64,000 nucleotides of DNA from M3007 sp964646615 (lineage in GTDB: Bacteria; Bacteroidota; Bacteroidia; Chitinophagales; Saprospiraceae). The translations under genes were made by a program, and so were the position numbers. The notes beneath the pieces were generated by a model. It did not search any database. It saw only the letters and a program-made list of their open reading frames with translations, and was not told the origin of the DNA. The DNA is taken from NCBI GenBank assembly GCA_964646615.1, contig CAZYEV010000072.1, positions 12,913 through 76,912 of the forward strand. The letters are read 5' to 3'. Numbering within the stretch: position 1 is the first letter of the stretch; every line of letters starts with the position of its first letter. Below are positions 34,142 through 43,058 of this stretch, piece by piece.

Positions 34142-34906
34142 CTACTCCGACGTCGTTCCCCATTCACCCGCTGCTGCCATCAGCGTGCGCAGGCATTCCG
34201 GTTGCTGCTCCACGGCGGTGCCCACCACCACCACATCGGCGCCGGCATGCCAGCGGGCCAATGCCTGGTCCGGTGTGCGGATGCCGCCGCCCACCCACAG
34301 TGGCGCCTCCACATTAGCGCGCACAGCGGCGATCATCTCCTCGGGTACAGGGCGATGCGCCCCCGAGCCGGCGTCTAAGTAAATCGTCTTCAGGCCCAGC
34401 ATTTCGCCGGCCATGGCGGTGCAGGCGGCAATGTCGGGCTTGTTGGCCGGAATGGGCAGCGTGTTCGACATGTACTGCACCGAGCTGACCACGCCGCCGT
34501 CCACGAGCAAGTAGCCGGTCGGGATGATTTCTAACGGCGACTGCCGCAAAAACGGCGCGGCGATGACGTGCTGCCCAATGAGTAAATCGGCATTGCGCCC
34601 GCTGATGAGCGACAGAAAAAGCAGCGCATCGGCCCGATAACTTAGCTGAAACGAGTTGCCCGGAAACAACACAATGGGCGCTGCACATCGCTGCCGGATG
34701 TCGGTCAGCACGGCGTCGAGTCGGTCGTTGACCACCAGACTACCGCCCACGAGCAGGTAATGCACGCCCAGCTCGGCTGCCAGCTCCACCGTGCGGTGCA
34801 GGCGGCTGAGGCGCGACTGGTCAGGGTCGAGCAACACAGCCAACTGCTTTGCGCCGCGCTGGCGAGCGTTCAGGAGGCGGGCATAGACGTCGTTTTGCTG
34901 GGGCAT
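34142..34906 (-). CDS. geranylgeranylglyceryl-phosphate synthase family protein (PcrB-like)
   Basis: A 254-residue TIM barrel. Conserved segments include LLDPDQ near the N-terminus (Asp for Mg binding), VGGSLVV, VLFPGNSFQLS, SLISGRNADLLIGQHV, IPTGYLLVDGG, IYLDAGSGAHRPV and WVGGGIRTPDQA (phosphate loop). Archaeal members join glycerol-1-phosphate to geranylgeranyl diphosphate to begin ether lipids; bacterial PcrB uses heptaprenyl diphosphate. Bacteroidota homologues have been shown in the literature to have such prenyltransferase activity. The product in this organism is unknown. It lies six bases downstream of the MoxR gene. Confidence 0.9.
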   Translation of the reverse strand: MPQQNDVYARLLNARQRGAKQLAVLLDPDQSRLSRLHRTVELAAELGVHYLLVGGSLVVNDRLDAVLTDIRQRCAAPIVLFPGNSFQLSYRADALLFLSLISGRNADLLIGQHVIAAPFLRQSPLEIIPTGYLLVDGGVVSSVQYMSNTLPIPANKPDIAACTAMAGEMLGLKTIYLDAGSGAHRPVPEEMIAAVRANVEAPLWVGGGIRTPDQALARWHAGADVVVVGTAVEQQPECLRTLMAAAGEWGTTSE

Positions 34907-34912
34907 GGCGCT

Positions 34913-36001
34913 TCAGTGCTCTAAGTCCTTGCAGGCTTCGTAGAGGTCTTTCCATTCGGCCCGGCGGCGTACGACGGTCTCCAGATATTCGGCCCAAATG
35001 GTGTGGTCGGTGGCTGGTTCTTTTACCACAGCACCCACTAAGCCAGCAGCCAGGTCGCGCGCATTGAGACAGCCCGACCCAAAATGGACGGCCAGCGCCT
35101 GGCCCTGATGCACCACCGAGATGGCCTCCGCCGGGCTGAGCGTGGCCGTAGGGCTTTTCAGCTTTGTGCGCCCGTCTTCCGTTTTGCCGCTGCGCAATTC
35201 GCGGAAGACGGTAACTAAGCGGCGTATTTCATCTAACGGAGCCGACTCGGGCGGCAGCGCCAGGGCCTGCCCAAGTGCCTCGACGCGCTGCTGCACGATG
35301 CGCACCTCCTCCTCCAGCGAGGCCGGCAGGGGCAACACCACCGTGTTGAAGCGCCGGCGCAAAGCCGCCGACATTTCATGCACGCCCCGGTCTCGATCGT
35401 TGGCCGTGGCAATGACGTTGAAGCCGCGCCGCGCCTGCACCTCAGTGTTCAGCTCCGGTATAGGTAGCGTCTTTTCAGAAAGCAGCGTGATGAGCGCATC
35501 CTGCACGTCGGCGGAGATGCGCGTCAGTTCTTCGATGCGCACCAATTTACCGGCCTGCATGGCCGCCATGACCGGGCTGGGCACCAGCGCCTGCTCCGAA
35601 GGCCCCTCGGCAATGAGGCGCGCGTAGTTCCAGCCGTAGCGCAGGGCGTCCTCGTCGGTGCCCGCCGTGCCCTGCACCAGCAGGGTGCTGTCGCCTGAAA
35701 TAGCCGCTGCCAGATGCTCACTCAGCCACGTCTTGGCTGTGCCGGGCAAGCCCACCAGCAGCAGCGCCCGATCGGTAGCCAGCGTAGCCACCGCCATCTC
35801 GACTATACGACGCGGCCCAATGTACTTGGGCGAAATGACCACCTCACCCACCTGACCGCCCAAAATATACGTAACCACCGCCCAGGGCGACAGCCGCCAA
35901 CCCGGCGGACGCGGGCGTTCATCGGCGCGCGCCAGCGCCTCTAACTCAACAGCATACGCCGTCTCAGCATGCGGGCGAAGGATGTCGGTGGTGGTAGGCA
36001 T
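34913..36001 (-). CDS. MoxR-like AAA+ ATPase
   Basis: A 362-residue cytosolic ATPase with Walker A GLPGTAKT, a Walker B-like LVRIEELTRIS, sensor I in FNVIATANDRDRG, and Arg finger region ALRRRFNTVVLPLP. MoxR proteins act as chaperones for metal insertion or complex assembly, usually with a von Willebrand factor A partner. No VWA gene is in the window. The next gene upstream on the same strand is a restriction endonuclease (35 bases away), downstream is the GGGP synthase homologue (six bases), so all may be on one transcript. Confidence 0.88.
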   Translation of the reverse strand: MPTTTDILRPHAETAYAVELEALARADERPRPPGWRLSPWAVVTYILGGQVGEVVISPKYIGPRRIVEMAVATLATDRALLLVGLPGTAKTWLSEHLAAAISGDSTLLVQGTAGTDEDALRYGWNYARLIAEGPSEQALVPSPVMAAMQAGKLVRIEELTRISADVQDALITLLSEKTLPIPELNTEVQARRGFNVIATANDRDRGVHEMSAALRRRFNTVVLPLPASLEEEVRIVQQRVEALGQALALPPESAPLDEIRRLVTVFRELRSGKTEDGRTKLKSPTATLSPAEAISVVHQGQALAVHFGSGCLNARDLAAGLVGAVVKEPATDHTIWAEYLETVVRRRAEWKDLYEACKDLEH

Positions 36002-36036
36002 AGGTGGCTAAAAAAACAGAGTTTTACTCCGAGGCT

Positions 36037-36774
36037 TTACTCCCTTTCGGCGGAGTTAAACCGAACTACTTTTTCCCAGTTGATGGCGCCATTAACATGG
36101 CAAAACTCATGGATAAACTGCTTAGTAAATCGGTTTACGACCTGAGCATAGGCTTCCATGAAATTGTCGTTCATCTCTTTGGCGCGGTGCCCTAACGGCT
36201 CGATGATCTGGGTGTACAAATCTGCACTTCCCGAGACAAACTCCCAGAATTGTTGCCCGCAATACTTGAAGTATTCGCCTTTGTCCGGATTTGCCTCCCT
36301 GCCATAACAGCATCCGTTGACAGCAACTACCCGAATACGCGCATTGCTGGTTCTGAGGGTCTTTTTGGCTCGCTGGAAATCGCTCACCATTTTGGCTATC
36401 TGCGAGCTGTTGCCCCAGTTTGGCCCTGATTTGATGGTTACCAAATATCGGGTTTCGTCGTGCTCAAACTCCAGATCTATACCGGTTATCCCAGACTTAT
36501 AGCCACCAAAAACCTGACTGTTAATGAATATAGCCAGCCCCTCCAGCCAATCGCCAAAAAGGGTTTCCTCCTGTGAGGACAGGTAAGCGTCCATGATGCT
36601 GCGCACCAATTGCTCGGCGGTTAGGATATATTTGGCCTTGAACAGGTAAGGGTTTTTCCTTTTCAAGACGGTGTGGAGCTTGAGATTTTCCAGACTTTGG
36701 AGGCGTTTATCGTGAAAAACTCCGATATTTTGCTCGACGTAGTTGCTCACCGTCCCGATGTCTATGGTTTTCAT
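36037..36774 (-). CDS. type II restriction endonuclease (PmeII-like)
   Basis: A 245-residue protein with the PD-(D/E)XK pattern: Asp in SGITGIDLEFEHD and the Lys in YLVTIKSGPNWGNSSQI. The KSGPNWGN segment is characteristic of a group of type II enzymes including the PmeII family, to which I would assign it from memory with moderate confidence. It should cut DNA at the site protected by the methyltransferase encoded immediately upstream, whose stop overlaps this start by four bases. The recognition sequence cannot be read from the protein. Codon usage and base content are more AT-rich than in the flanking genes, consistent with recent gain. Confidence 0.8.
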   Translation of the reverse strand: MKTIDIGTVSNYVEQNIGVFHDKRLQSLENLKLHTVLKRKNPYLFKAKYILTAEQLVRSIMDAYLSSQEETLFGDWLEGLAIFINSQVFGGYKSGITGIDLEFEHDETRYLVTIKSGPNWGNSSQIAKMVSDFQRAKKTLRTSNARIRVVAVNGCCYGREANPDKGEYFKYCGQQFWEFVSGSADLYTQIIEPLGHRAKEMNDNFMEAYAQVVNRFTKQFIHEFCHVNGAINWEKVVRFNSAERE

Positions 36775-37595
36775 AACAGATAAAGCTCGACGGGTTTGAG
36801 TTGCCTTCTCACCATCTCTACGTACTCCGGCACGATCTCGATACCCACGGCGTGTCGGCGCATGCGGTTGGCCACCAGGAGCGTAGTGCCGGAGCCCATG
36901 AACGGGTCAAGCACGGTATCGCCCTCCTGGGTGAAGAGTTTGATAAACCACTCGGGCAGTTCTTCGGGAAAGGCAGCGCTGTGGTTTTTGTTGCTGCATT
37001 CGGTGGCCAAATGCAGCACATTGGTGGGATAGGCCATTTCGCGGTTTAGCCAGTTGGAGATGTTCTTACCGAAACCGCTGCCTACTTTGGAATTGTCGCG
37101 CACCTTGTCGGTTTCTGAGAGGTTGCGCAGTCGGCTTTTCGCCCAGTTGCCCATAGGCACCATGACCGCTTCCTGATACATGTGAAACTTTCGGCTCTTG
37201 TTAAACTGCAACAGCCGCTCCCAGGCATCGCGAAAGCGGTTGGGCCATTTGCCCGGGTAACAGTTCTTTTTGTGCCAGATGAACTCCTCCGTCCAGAGCC
37301 AGCCCTGTTTGCGCATGCTCAGGATGAGCTCCAGCACATACGTGCTCCGCTCACCGTTGACTACTTTTTCCTTGATATTCAACACAAAAGTACCGGTGGG
37401 CTTCAGCACTCGCAGCAGTTGTTCAGAAACAGGTAGGAACCACTCTACGTAATCGTCCGGGTGAATGCCTCCGTATGTATTCTTACGCTGGTCGGCATAG
37501 GGTGGAGAGGTGAAAATGAGATCTACCGACTCATCCGGCAATGACCGGAGCTTTTCCCGGCAGTCGCCTGCAAGCAGGTCGGTTCGTATTTCCAT
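36771..37595 (-). CDS. DNA methyltransferase of the type II restriction-modification pair
   Basis: A 274-residue class beta methyltransferase: catalytic motif IV TSPPY near the N-terminus (about residue 35) and the AdoMet-binding motif I DPFMGSGTT near the C-terminus. TSPPY suggests N4-cytosine or N6-adenine methylation. The ATG at 37595 is preferred over a GTG at 37613. It overlaps the nuclease start by four bases, so methylase and nuclease are translationally coupled with the methylase first, the usual safe order. A -7 box lies about 110 bases upstream. Confidence 0.92.
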   Translation of the reverse strand: MEIRTDLLAGDCREKLRSLPDESVDLIFTSPPYADQRKNTYGGIHPDDYVEWFLPVSEQLLRVLKPTGTFVLNIKEKVVNGERSTYVLELILSMRKQGWLWTEEFIWHKKNCYPGKWPNRFRDAWERLLQFNKSRKFHMYQEAVMVPMGNWAKSRLRNLSETDKVRDNSKVGSGFGKNISNWLNREMAYPTNVLHLATECSNKNHSAAFPEELPEWFIKLFTQEGDTVLDPFMGSGTTLLVANRMRRHAVGIEIVPEYVEMVRRQLKPVELYLL

Positions 37596-37703
37596 GTGCA
37601 CAAGACTTGACACTTTTTAAAAAGGATGGTCAGAAGTGAGCCGTCGCTTCGAAGTTGCTCGAGGTATTTACCGCTATTTGCCAGCATTGGGCCAGTGGTT
37701 CAG

Positions 37704-37711
37704 CAAAGGTA
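37704..37711 (-). promoter_or_regulatory. Bacteroidota -7 box of the restriction-modification operon
   Basis: Reads TACCTTTG on the minus strand. It leaves a leader of about 100 bases before the methyltransferase ATG. Confidence 0.5.
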
Positions 37712-37807
37712 CAACACCTCATCCTGTAGGACGCGCTGCCTCCAGAGGGTAGAACTCATTTGCGCCTCTCTAAACCTCTTTGTGCCTTAGTGCCCTTCCC
37801 AGGGCAC

Positions 37808-38716
37808 TCACCGATAAAACCACCAGGGTGCTATCCGGCGTAGCCAGAGGCGGAGCGGGTCTTTTTGTGAGGCATAGAAAAAGGCCTTTTCGAGGGCAGG
37901 TATTGGCTCGCGTCGCTCCGGGTGAACGAGCGGAAAGGGCATGGCGGTGGGGGGCTGGGCGTGTCGCTTGCCAGCAGCGGCTGAGGTGTGCGTGGCATTG
38001 GCATCGAAGCCGATGTTTTGCACCATATTGATTTTGGGCACGATGCACAGGCCGCGGGCGCGCACGATGGCGTAGAACCAGGCGTAGTCCCAGGTATCGA
38101 AAGTGCCGCTGCGGATGCGCTCGAATTTGTCTAAGAGGTATCGGCGTGCGGCGCGGTCGGGCAGCAGCCGTGAAAAGGCGCTGTTCGGGTCGGCCCATTG
38201 GCTTTCCAGGTCGGGGAAGGTTGGGTCGTAGTGCTGCCAGGCGCGTCGCCAGGTGGCCCAGCCCCAGATGAAGGAGAAACGCGAGAACAAGTAGCTGCCC
38301 GGCAGGTGCTGGCAGGCATGTGGGGCAGGGTTGCTGCCGGCGATGTGCATCACCTGCTCGTCGTGTTGGTAGCGCTCGAGCAGTTCGGTACAGAATGGGA
38401 AAAACGACAGGTCGGGCAGGCAATCATCCTCGAGGATGATGCCCGCCTCCACGTGCTCGAAGAACCAGGAGATGCCTTTCTGCACTGCGCGCCGGCAGCC
38501 GAGGTTTTCGGGCAGAAAGTGCGTGTAAACCGCACAGGGCCAGTCTATTTCTTGCTCGAAGATGGCGCGTACAGCGGCGCATTTAGCCGCATCGGCAGGC
38601 ACATGCGCACGTGGGCCGTCGGCGCTGACGTACAGAACAGGCGGGCGCAACTGACGCAGCCGCTCCACGATGCGGCGTGTATGGTCGGGTCGGTTGAAAA
38701 CAAGCAGCAAAATCAT
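37808..38716 (-). CDS. glycosyltransferase (GT-A fold, GT2-like)
   Basis: A 302-residue protein starting directly with the nucleotide-sugar fold (MILLLVFNRPDHTRRIVERL). It shows an acidic metal-binding motif LEDD (GIILEDDCLPD) and an acceptor-side segment FIWGWATWRRAWQHYD. This layout matches nucleotide-diphospho-sugar transferases used in polysaccharide or glycan synthesis. No other sugar genes are adjacent. The ATG at 38716 is chosen because the longer frame to 38767 adds 17 residues not part of the fold. A dispersed repeat (copy B) lies 79 bases upstream of this start. Confidence 0.8.
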   Translation of the reverse strand: MILLLVFNRPDHTRRIVERLRQLRPPVLYVSADGPRAHVPADAAKCAAVRAIFEQEIDWPCAVYTHFLPENLGCRRAVQKGISWFFEHVEAGIILEDDCLPDLSFFPFCTELLERYQHDEQVMHIAGSNPAPHACQHLPGSYLFSRFSFIWGWATWRRAWQHYDPTFPDLESQWADPNSAFSRLLPDRAARRYLLDKFERIRSGTFDTWDYAWFYAIVRARGLCIVPKINMVQNIGFDANATHTSAAAGKRHAQPPTAMPFPLVHPERREPIPALEKAFFYASQKDPLRLWLRRIAPWWFYR

Positions 38717-38795
38717 GGCCGCGGCAAAAATGCCGCTAAAAATGCGTTGTCCATCCCGCCGCGTCATTTTTCGGGCTACGCACTGAACGCTTGCC

Positions 38796-38828
38796 GCTTC
38801 TCCCAGGGCGGAGGTGTCACCTCTGCCC
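38796..38828 (+). repeat. hairpin containing dispersed repeat, copy B
   Basis: 38796-38825 reads CTTCTCCC, a 7-base spacer, then AGGTGTCACCTCTGC, matching copy A (19268-19298, minus strand) at 7 of 8 and 14 of 15 positions. AGGGCGGAGGT (38804-38814) also pairs with ACCTCTGCCCT (38818-38828) with one mismatch. It lies between the lptD stop and the glycosyltransferase start and has no T tract. Confidence 0.5.
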
Positions 38829-38847
38829 TCGCCGAGTCGTTGCCCCC

Positions 38848-41499
38848 TCAGAATCGCGTTTGCGCATCGAAGACGTTGTTTCGGTAGGGCAACCTCAGGA
38901 AGTCGAGCGAGCCGGGTTTGGCGGCAATGAAGAATTCGTAGGTGCCGCGCACGGGTTGCCAGCGGAGGCTGAAGAGCCAGCAGTGCAGGTCTCGGGTGAA
39001 GCCGATGTCGGGGTAGATGAGGCTTTTGGTCTGGAAGTCGTAGCTGACGTTTCCGATGTCAATGCTCCATTTGGGGGTGAGCGGTATGCTGCCGAAGAAG
39101 CTGATGTTGTTGGTGCCGATGAGGAAGGTGTCGCGGTTGGAGCCGAAGACTTGGCGCCGCTCGAAGGAGATGCGGTGGCTGACCTGGATGCGGTTGAACC
39201 AGTCGAAGAAGCCGTCGCCGGCGGTGGGCGTATTGGCGTTGGGTTGTTGTGGCCCCTGTGGTGCCTGGCCTTCCAAGAGTCGGCGCAGGTCGCCGATGCT
39301 GGTCTGGGTGTTCACCTCGAAGCCGAAGGCGGCTAAGCGGAGCAGTTTGCCCTCTTCTATGGCGAAGCGGTTGATGCGCACGCCTTGTTCATTGATGAGG
39401 TAGGGGTCGAAGGTAGCGCGCCAGGTGAGGTTGCTCAGACCTTTGAACAGGCGGAAGAGGCCGCCGGTGGTGATGGTACTCCAGCGCAGCGAGTCGCGGG
39501 TGATGCTGTAGCTGCCGGCAAAGACGAGGTTATCGAACAGCCGCACGCGCCGGATGGTGTCGCGTTTGGCCGAGTAGAACTTCATTTCCAAGATATTGCC
39601 CAGGCTGTAATTGACCGCCAGCTCGGGTTTGACGTTGCTGGGGCGGCCGAAAACGGCATCGTCGAAGATGCTGTAATTGCGGAAAGTTTCGCGCCCCGGG
39701 CGCGAGGAGGTTTGCACCTGTCGGAAGTAGTCGCGCTCCGAAAAGTCGGGCCGGAAGCCGGTCGAGATGCTGGGCTTGAGCGTGTGCCGGATGCCGCGGA
39801 ACCAGCCTTTGGCAAATTGCTTGGTGAAGAACATGGCCGTGTTGATGCTGATGCCGACGTCGTACTGGCGGAAGGGCGAGAAGCCCCAGTTGCGGAAGGC
39901 AGTGTCGCGCCCCCAGACGGTTTTGTTGCTATCCACGACGACGAGTTCGGCGATGGTATCGTACACGAACCGGATATCGTTGAGGAACTGGCGCTCTACG
40001 GTGTAGGGGTACCAGTTTTCCTCGTAGTTGAGGCGCGGGGCCACGTTGATGTATTTGAAGACCTTAAAGTTGATATCGCTGCTGAGCCGATGCTGGATGC
40101 CCATGCGCATGTTGCGGAGGGTTTCGTGGGTGAACAGCAGCGTATCGGCCACGCTGACGTTGTTCTGGAGGGTAGAGGTGTAGGTGAGCGAGATTTTTTC
40201 GTACCAGCGTTCGTTGCCCACCGGGTTTCGGCGTTTGAAAGGGAAGATGCGCTGCAGGTTGAACGTAGCCGAGGGGAAGCTGATGTTCATCAGGCGCGTC
40301 TGGGTGTTTTGGGTGTGGCTAAAGGCGGCGTTGAACTGATAGGGCTTACCCGGGAAGCGCTGCGAGTAGTTGAGGTTGGAATTGAGGGTGTTTTGAAAGA
40401 CGCTTCCAAAGTCGTTTCGGTTTCGGTTCTGGTCGCGGTTGGTTTCGATGTTGACGGAGCCGCCGAAGGTGCGCGTGGGGTGAGCTTTGGCATCTTGTTG
40501 GTGCGACCAGCGCAGGCCGAAGGATTTGAACGACGTTTTGCGGGCGCGGTCGTCTTCTACCAATCGGTTGTTGTAGCGCAGGCTCAGGTTGCCGTTGTAG
40601 CGGTAGCGGTAGTTGTAACGCAAGTCGTTCTGTATGCCCCAGGAGCCGCTGGTGAAGACATTGAACAGCAGCGTCATGTCCATGTGGTCGGACAGGGGCA
40701 GATAGTAGCCCCAGTTCATGATGCCCAAGCCCTCTGTGCGGGAGGGTTGGAAGTCGCGCGGGATGATGAGGCCCGATTTTCGGGTTTTGGTGATGGGGTA
40801 AAAGCCAAAGGGCAGCACTAAGGGCGTGGGCACGCCGCCGATTTCTAAGTTGGAAAAGCCGGTAACGACGAGTTTATCGGTAATGACTTTGAGTTTGTTG
40901 GTTCGGATGGCGAAGTGCGGTTCGGGGTGGTCGCAGGTGGAGATGCGGGCGCTGTAGTTGTAGATGAGGCTACGGGCGGGTTCGTCGGGTTTTCCGCGGA
41001 CGGCTTCGCCGAAGAACTTGGCCTTTTCGCCGATGATGTTCAGGTCTTGTTGTTTGGTATGCGCTTCGTAGATGAGGCCGCGTTTGGTGCGGAAGTTGTA
41101 GCGCAGGCGCACGGCGTCAAATTCTTCTTCGCCGTCTTTGAACTTTGGGCGCCCCACGAGTTTGCCCGTTTCATCGGCCAGTTCGGTGGCGGTCAGTTCC
41201 ATGCTGTTGAAGTCAATGACGATATAGCCGGCGCGCAGGTCGAGCGTTCCGTACTTGATGAACGCCTCGCCGTAGAGGTGCATCTGGCGGTTTTTGATGT
41301 CTAACCACTGCGAGTCGCGGGCGCCGTACTCCACTTCCTGGTCGAGGGCGTCGGGCGAGAGCAAGACGGGCGCCAGCGTATCGAAGCGCGCTGCAAGGGT
41401 GTCAGCAGAGGGCGTCGGCAGGGTATCGGGTACCTGCGCGCGGGCCACCCAGCCGAACGCACACAGGGCGATTTGAAAGAAAAGCCGATATTTGCCCAT
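38848..41499 (-). CDS. lptD: LPS assembly protein LptD
   Basis: An 883-residue outer-membrane protein with a signal peptide (FFQIALCAFGWVARA). The N-terminal part (about 50-230) is an OstA/LptA-like beta-jellyroll (YGEAFIKYGTLDLRAGYIVIDF and ATELADETGKLVGRPKFKDG), and the rest is a large barrel with many aromatic-ended strands. LptD is the outer-membrane translocon for lipopolysaccharide. The length is usual for Bacteroidota LptD. It diverges from the amidase gene with only 38 bases between starts. Confidence 0.9.
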   Translation of the reverse strand: MGKYRLFFQIALCAFGWVARAQVPDTLPTPSADTLAARFDTLAPVLLSPDALDQEVEYGARDSQWLDIKNRQMHLYGEAFIKYGTLDLRAGYIVIDFNSMELTATELADETGKLVGRPKFKDGEEEFDAVRLRYNFRTKRGLIYEAHTKQQDLNIIGEKAKFFGEAVRGKPDEPARSLIYNYSARISTCDHPEPHFAIRTNKLKVITDKLVVTGFSNLEIGGVPTPLVLPFGFYPITKTRKSGLIIPRDFQPSRTEGLGIMNWGYYLPLSDHMDMTLLFNVFTSGSWGIQNDLRYNYRYRYNGNLSLRYNNRLVEDDRARKTSFKSFGLRWSHQQDAKAHPTRTFGGSVNIETNRDQNRNRNDFGSVFQNTLNSNLNYSQRFPGKPYQFNAAFSHTQNTQTRLMNISFPSATFNLQRIFPFKRRNPVGNERWYEKISLTYTSTLQNNVSVADTLLFTHETLRNMRMGIQHRLSSDINFKVFKYINVAPRLNYEENWYPYTVERQFLNDIRFVYDTIAELVVVDSNKTVWGRDTAFRNWGFSPFRQYDVGISINTAMFFTKQFAKGWFRGIRHTLKPSISTGFRPDFSERDYFRQVQTSSRPGRETFRNYSIFDDAVFGRPSNVKPELAVNYSLGNILEMKFYSAKRDTIRRVRLFDNLVFAGSYSITRDSLRWSTITTGGLFRLFKGLSNLTWRATFDPYLINEQGVRINRFAIEEGKLLRLAAFGFEVNTQTSIGDLRRLLEGQAPQGPQQPNANTPTAGDGFFDWFNRIQVSHRISFERRQVFGSNRDTFLIGTNNISFFGSIPLTPKWSIDIGNVSYDFQTKSLIYPDIGFTRDLHCWLFSLRWQPVRGTYEFFIAAKPGSLDFLRLPYRNNVFDAQTRF

Positions 41500-41537
41500 C
41501 GTTTTTTGAGAACGCTCCAGAAACAGACTTAAAAAAG

Positions 41538-42938
41538 ATGCTGACGCATTTACCTGACGTGCGACGAACGCTACTGGGATTGGTGGCGTGGCTTTTTTTA
41601 GGAAATTTTAACGGCGCCATGGCTTGCGGCTCCGAAGGCCTACACGAGCACTGCCATCTGGGCGGCAAAGGTAGGCAAACCCTGTGCGCGCAAAAGAGCT
41701 GGGAGGTCTTCCAATACCTTCAACCCTATTTTGCCGATGAAACGCCCGCGGGCTACCGCCTGCGCAAGGTCGTCCTCGATGCCGGGCACGGCGGCAAAGA
41801 CTCCGGCTGCAAAGGCGCCACCTCTTTAGAAAAACACAACGCCCTGGCCATCGTGCTCAAGTTAGGCGCCCTCATCGAGGCCGAATATCCGGACGTTCAG
41901 GTCATTTACACCCGAAAAACCGATGTCTTCGTCGAACTGCAGGAGCGCGCCGCCATTGCCAACCGCAACAACGCCGACCTGTTCATCAGCATCCACTGCA
42001 ACTCCGTCAGCGTCTCTCACATCAAGGGCGTCGAAACCTACGTGATGGGCCTGCACACCGCTGAGAGCAACTTAGAAGTAGCCAAACGCGAAAATGCCGT
42101 CATCGTGCTGGAAGACAACTACCAGCGCAACTACGGCGGCTACAATCCCAGCAGCCCAGAAGCCCACATCTTCAGCAGTGTGTGGCAAAGCGCCTATCTG
42201 GAGCAGAGCATCCTGTTTGCCGACTACGTGCAGAAGTACACCCGCTCGATGGCTAAGCGCGAAGACCGCAGTGTCCGACAAGCAGGCTTCATCGTGCTCC
42301 ACCGCACGGCCATGCCCGCCGTCCTCATCGAGGTGGGCTATCTGACCAACCGCGACGAAGAGCGCTTTCTGGCCTCCGAAGAAGGGCAAATCCAGATGGC
42401 CGACGCCATTTTTGAGGCCTTTCGCGCCTACAAAGCCCGCATGGAAGGCGTGCCGCTGGCTGCCCGAAAAAACACCACAGCGCCCACCCAGCTGCTGGCC
42501 AGCGTAACGGCTCCGTACTCTCCTGCCGCCACAACGACCTCCGTGCCAGCACCACCGGCCCCATCCACAGCAAGCGCTCCGACAACAACAGCAGCACCGG
42601 CAACCCAAGCCAGCGCTGCCGTAACGCCAATGCCGGCCCCTGCACCTGTTGAAACCCCGCCCGCCCGCGTGGGCGACCGCTATGCCGACGAGTTCATTGA
42701 CCTGCCGCCCTCGGCCAAAGACCCCAAAGGGCAGTATCGCATCCACCTGCTGTCGTGGAATGCCAAACTCGACCGAAACGTCGGACAACTCGCGCTGCTC
42801 TCCGATGTCGAAGAAGAATACACCAACGGACAATATCACTACTACCTCGGGCGATTTACTCAGCGCACCGAAGCCGAAAAACTCTTACCCGACCTCTACA
42901 ACCTCGGCTTCCGCACCGCCCGCGTTATTGCCAAATAG
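41538..42938 (+). CDS. N-acetylmuramoyl-L-alanine amidase
   Basis: A 466-residue periplasmic enzyme with signal peptide (LLGLVAWLFLGNFNGAMA), an Amidase_3 zinc domain (about 75-300: His in VVLDAGHGGKDSG, Glu in SLEKHNA, His in LFISIHCNS, catalytic Glu in AVLIEVGYLTN), a Pro/Thr/Ala-rich linker (about 315-375) and a C-terminal SPOR-like domain (QYRIHLLSWNAKL to YNLGFRTARVI) that may bind denuded septal glycan. It cleaves the amide bond between muramic acid and the stem peptide during division. mlaD follows 120 bases downstream. Confidence 0.93.
   Translation: MLTHLPDVRRTLLGLVAWLFLGNFNGAMACGSEGLHEHCHLGGKGRQTLCAQKSWEVFQYLQPYFADETPAGYRLRKVVLDAGHGGKDSGCKGATSLEKHNALAIVLKLGALIEAEYPDVQVIYTRKTDVFVELQERAAIANRNNADLFISIHCNSVSVSHIKGVETYVMGLHTAESNLEVAKRENAVIVLEDNYQRNYGGYNPSSPEAHIFSSVWQSAYLEQSILFADYVQKYTRSMAKREDRSVRQAGFIVLHRTAMPAVLIEVGYLTNRDEERFLASEEGQIQMADAIFEAFRAYKARMEGVPLAARKNTTAPTQLLASVTAPYSPAATTTSVPAPPAPSTASAPTTTAAPATQASAAVTPMPAPAPVETPPARVGDRYADEFIDLPPSAKDPKGQYRIHLLSWNAKLDRNVGQLALLSDVEEEYTNGQYHYYLGRFTQRTEAEKLLPDLYNLGFRTARVIAK
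41666..41673 (-). promoter_or_regulatory. possible -7 box of lptD inside the divergent amidase gene
   Basis: Reads TACCTTTG on the minus strand, about 165 bases before the lptD start and within the 5' part of the amidase gene. No better minus-strand box lies in the 38-base intergenic gap. Confidence 0.35.
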
Positions 42939-43058
42939 TCCGCTGTTCTACGCTCCACTTCACCCTTCCTTTGCTGTCCACTTTTCACGCTTCACAGCCT
43001 GCTTTCCACTTCCCATTTGCCCCGCCACTCACACCGACACACCCTCATCGTCCTGACA

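Noticed and set aside
39385..40821. A 478-codon plus-strand open frame opposite lptD
   Set aside because: Composition is dominated by Val, Glu, Ala and Gly as expected for the antisense of a barrel gene; lptD is supported by domain structure.
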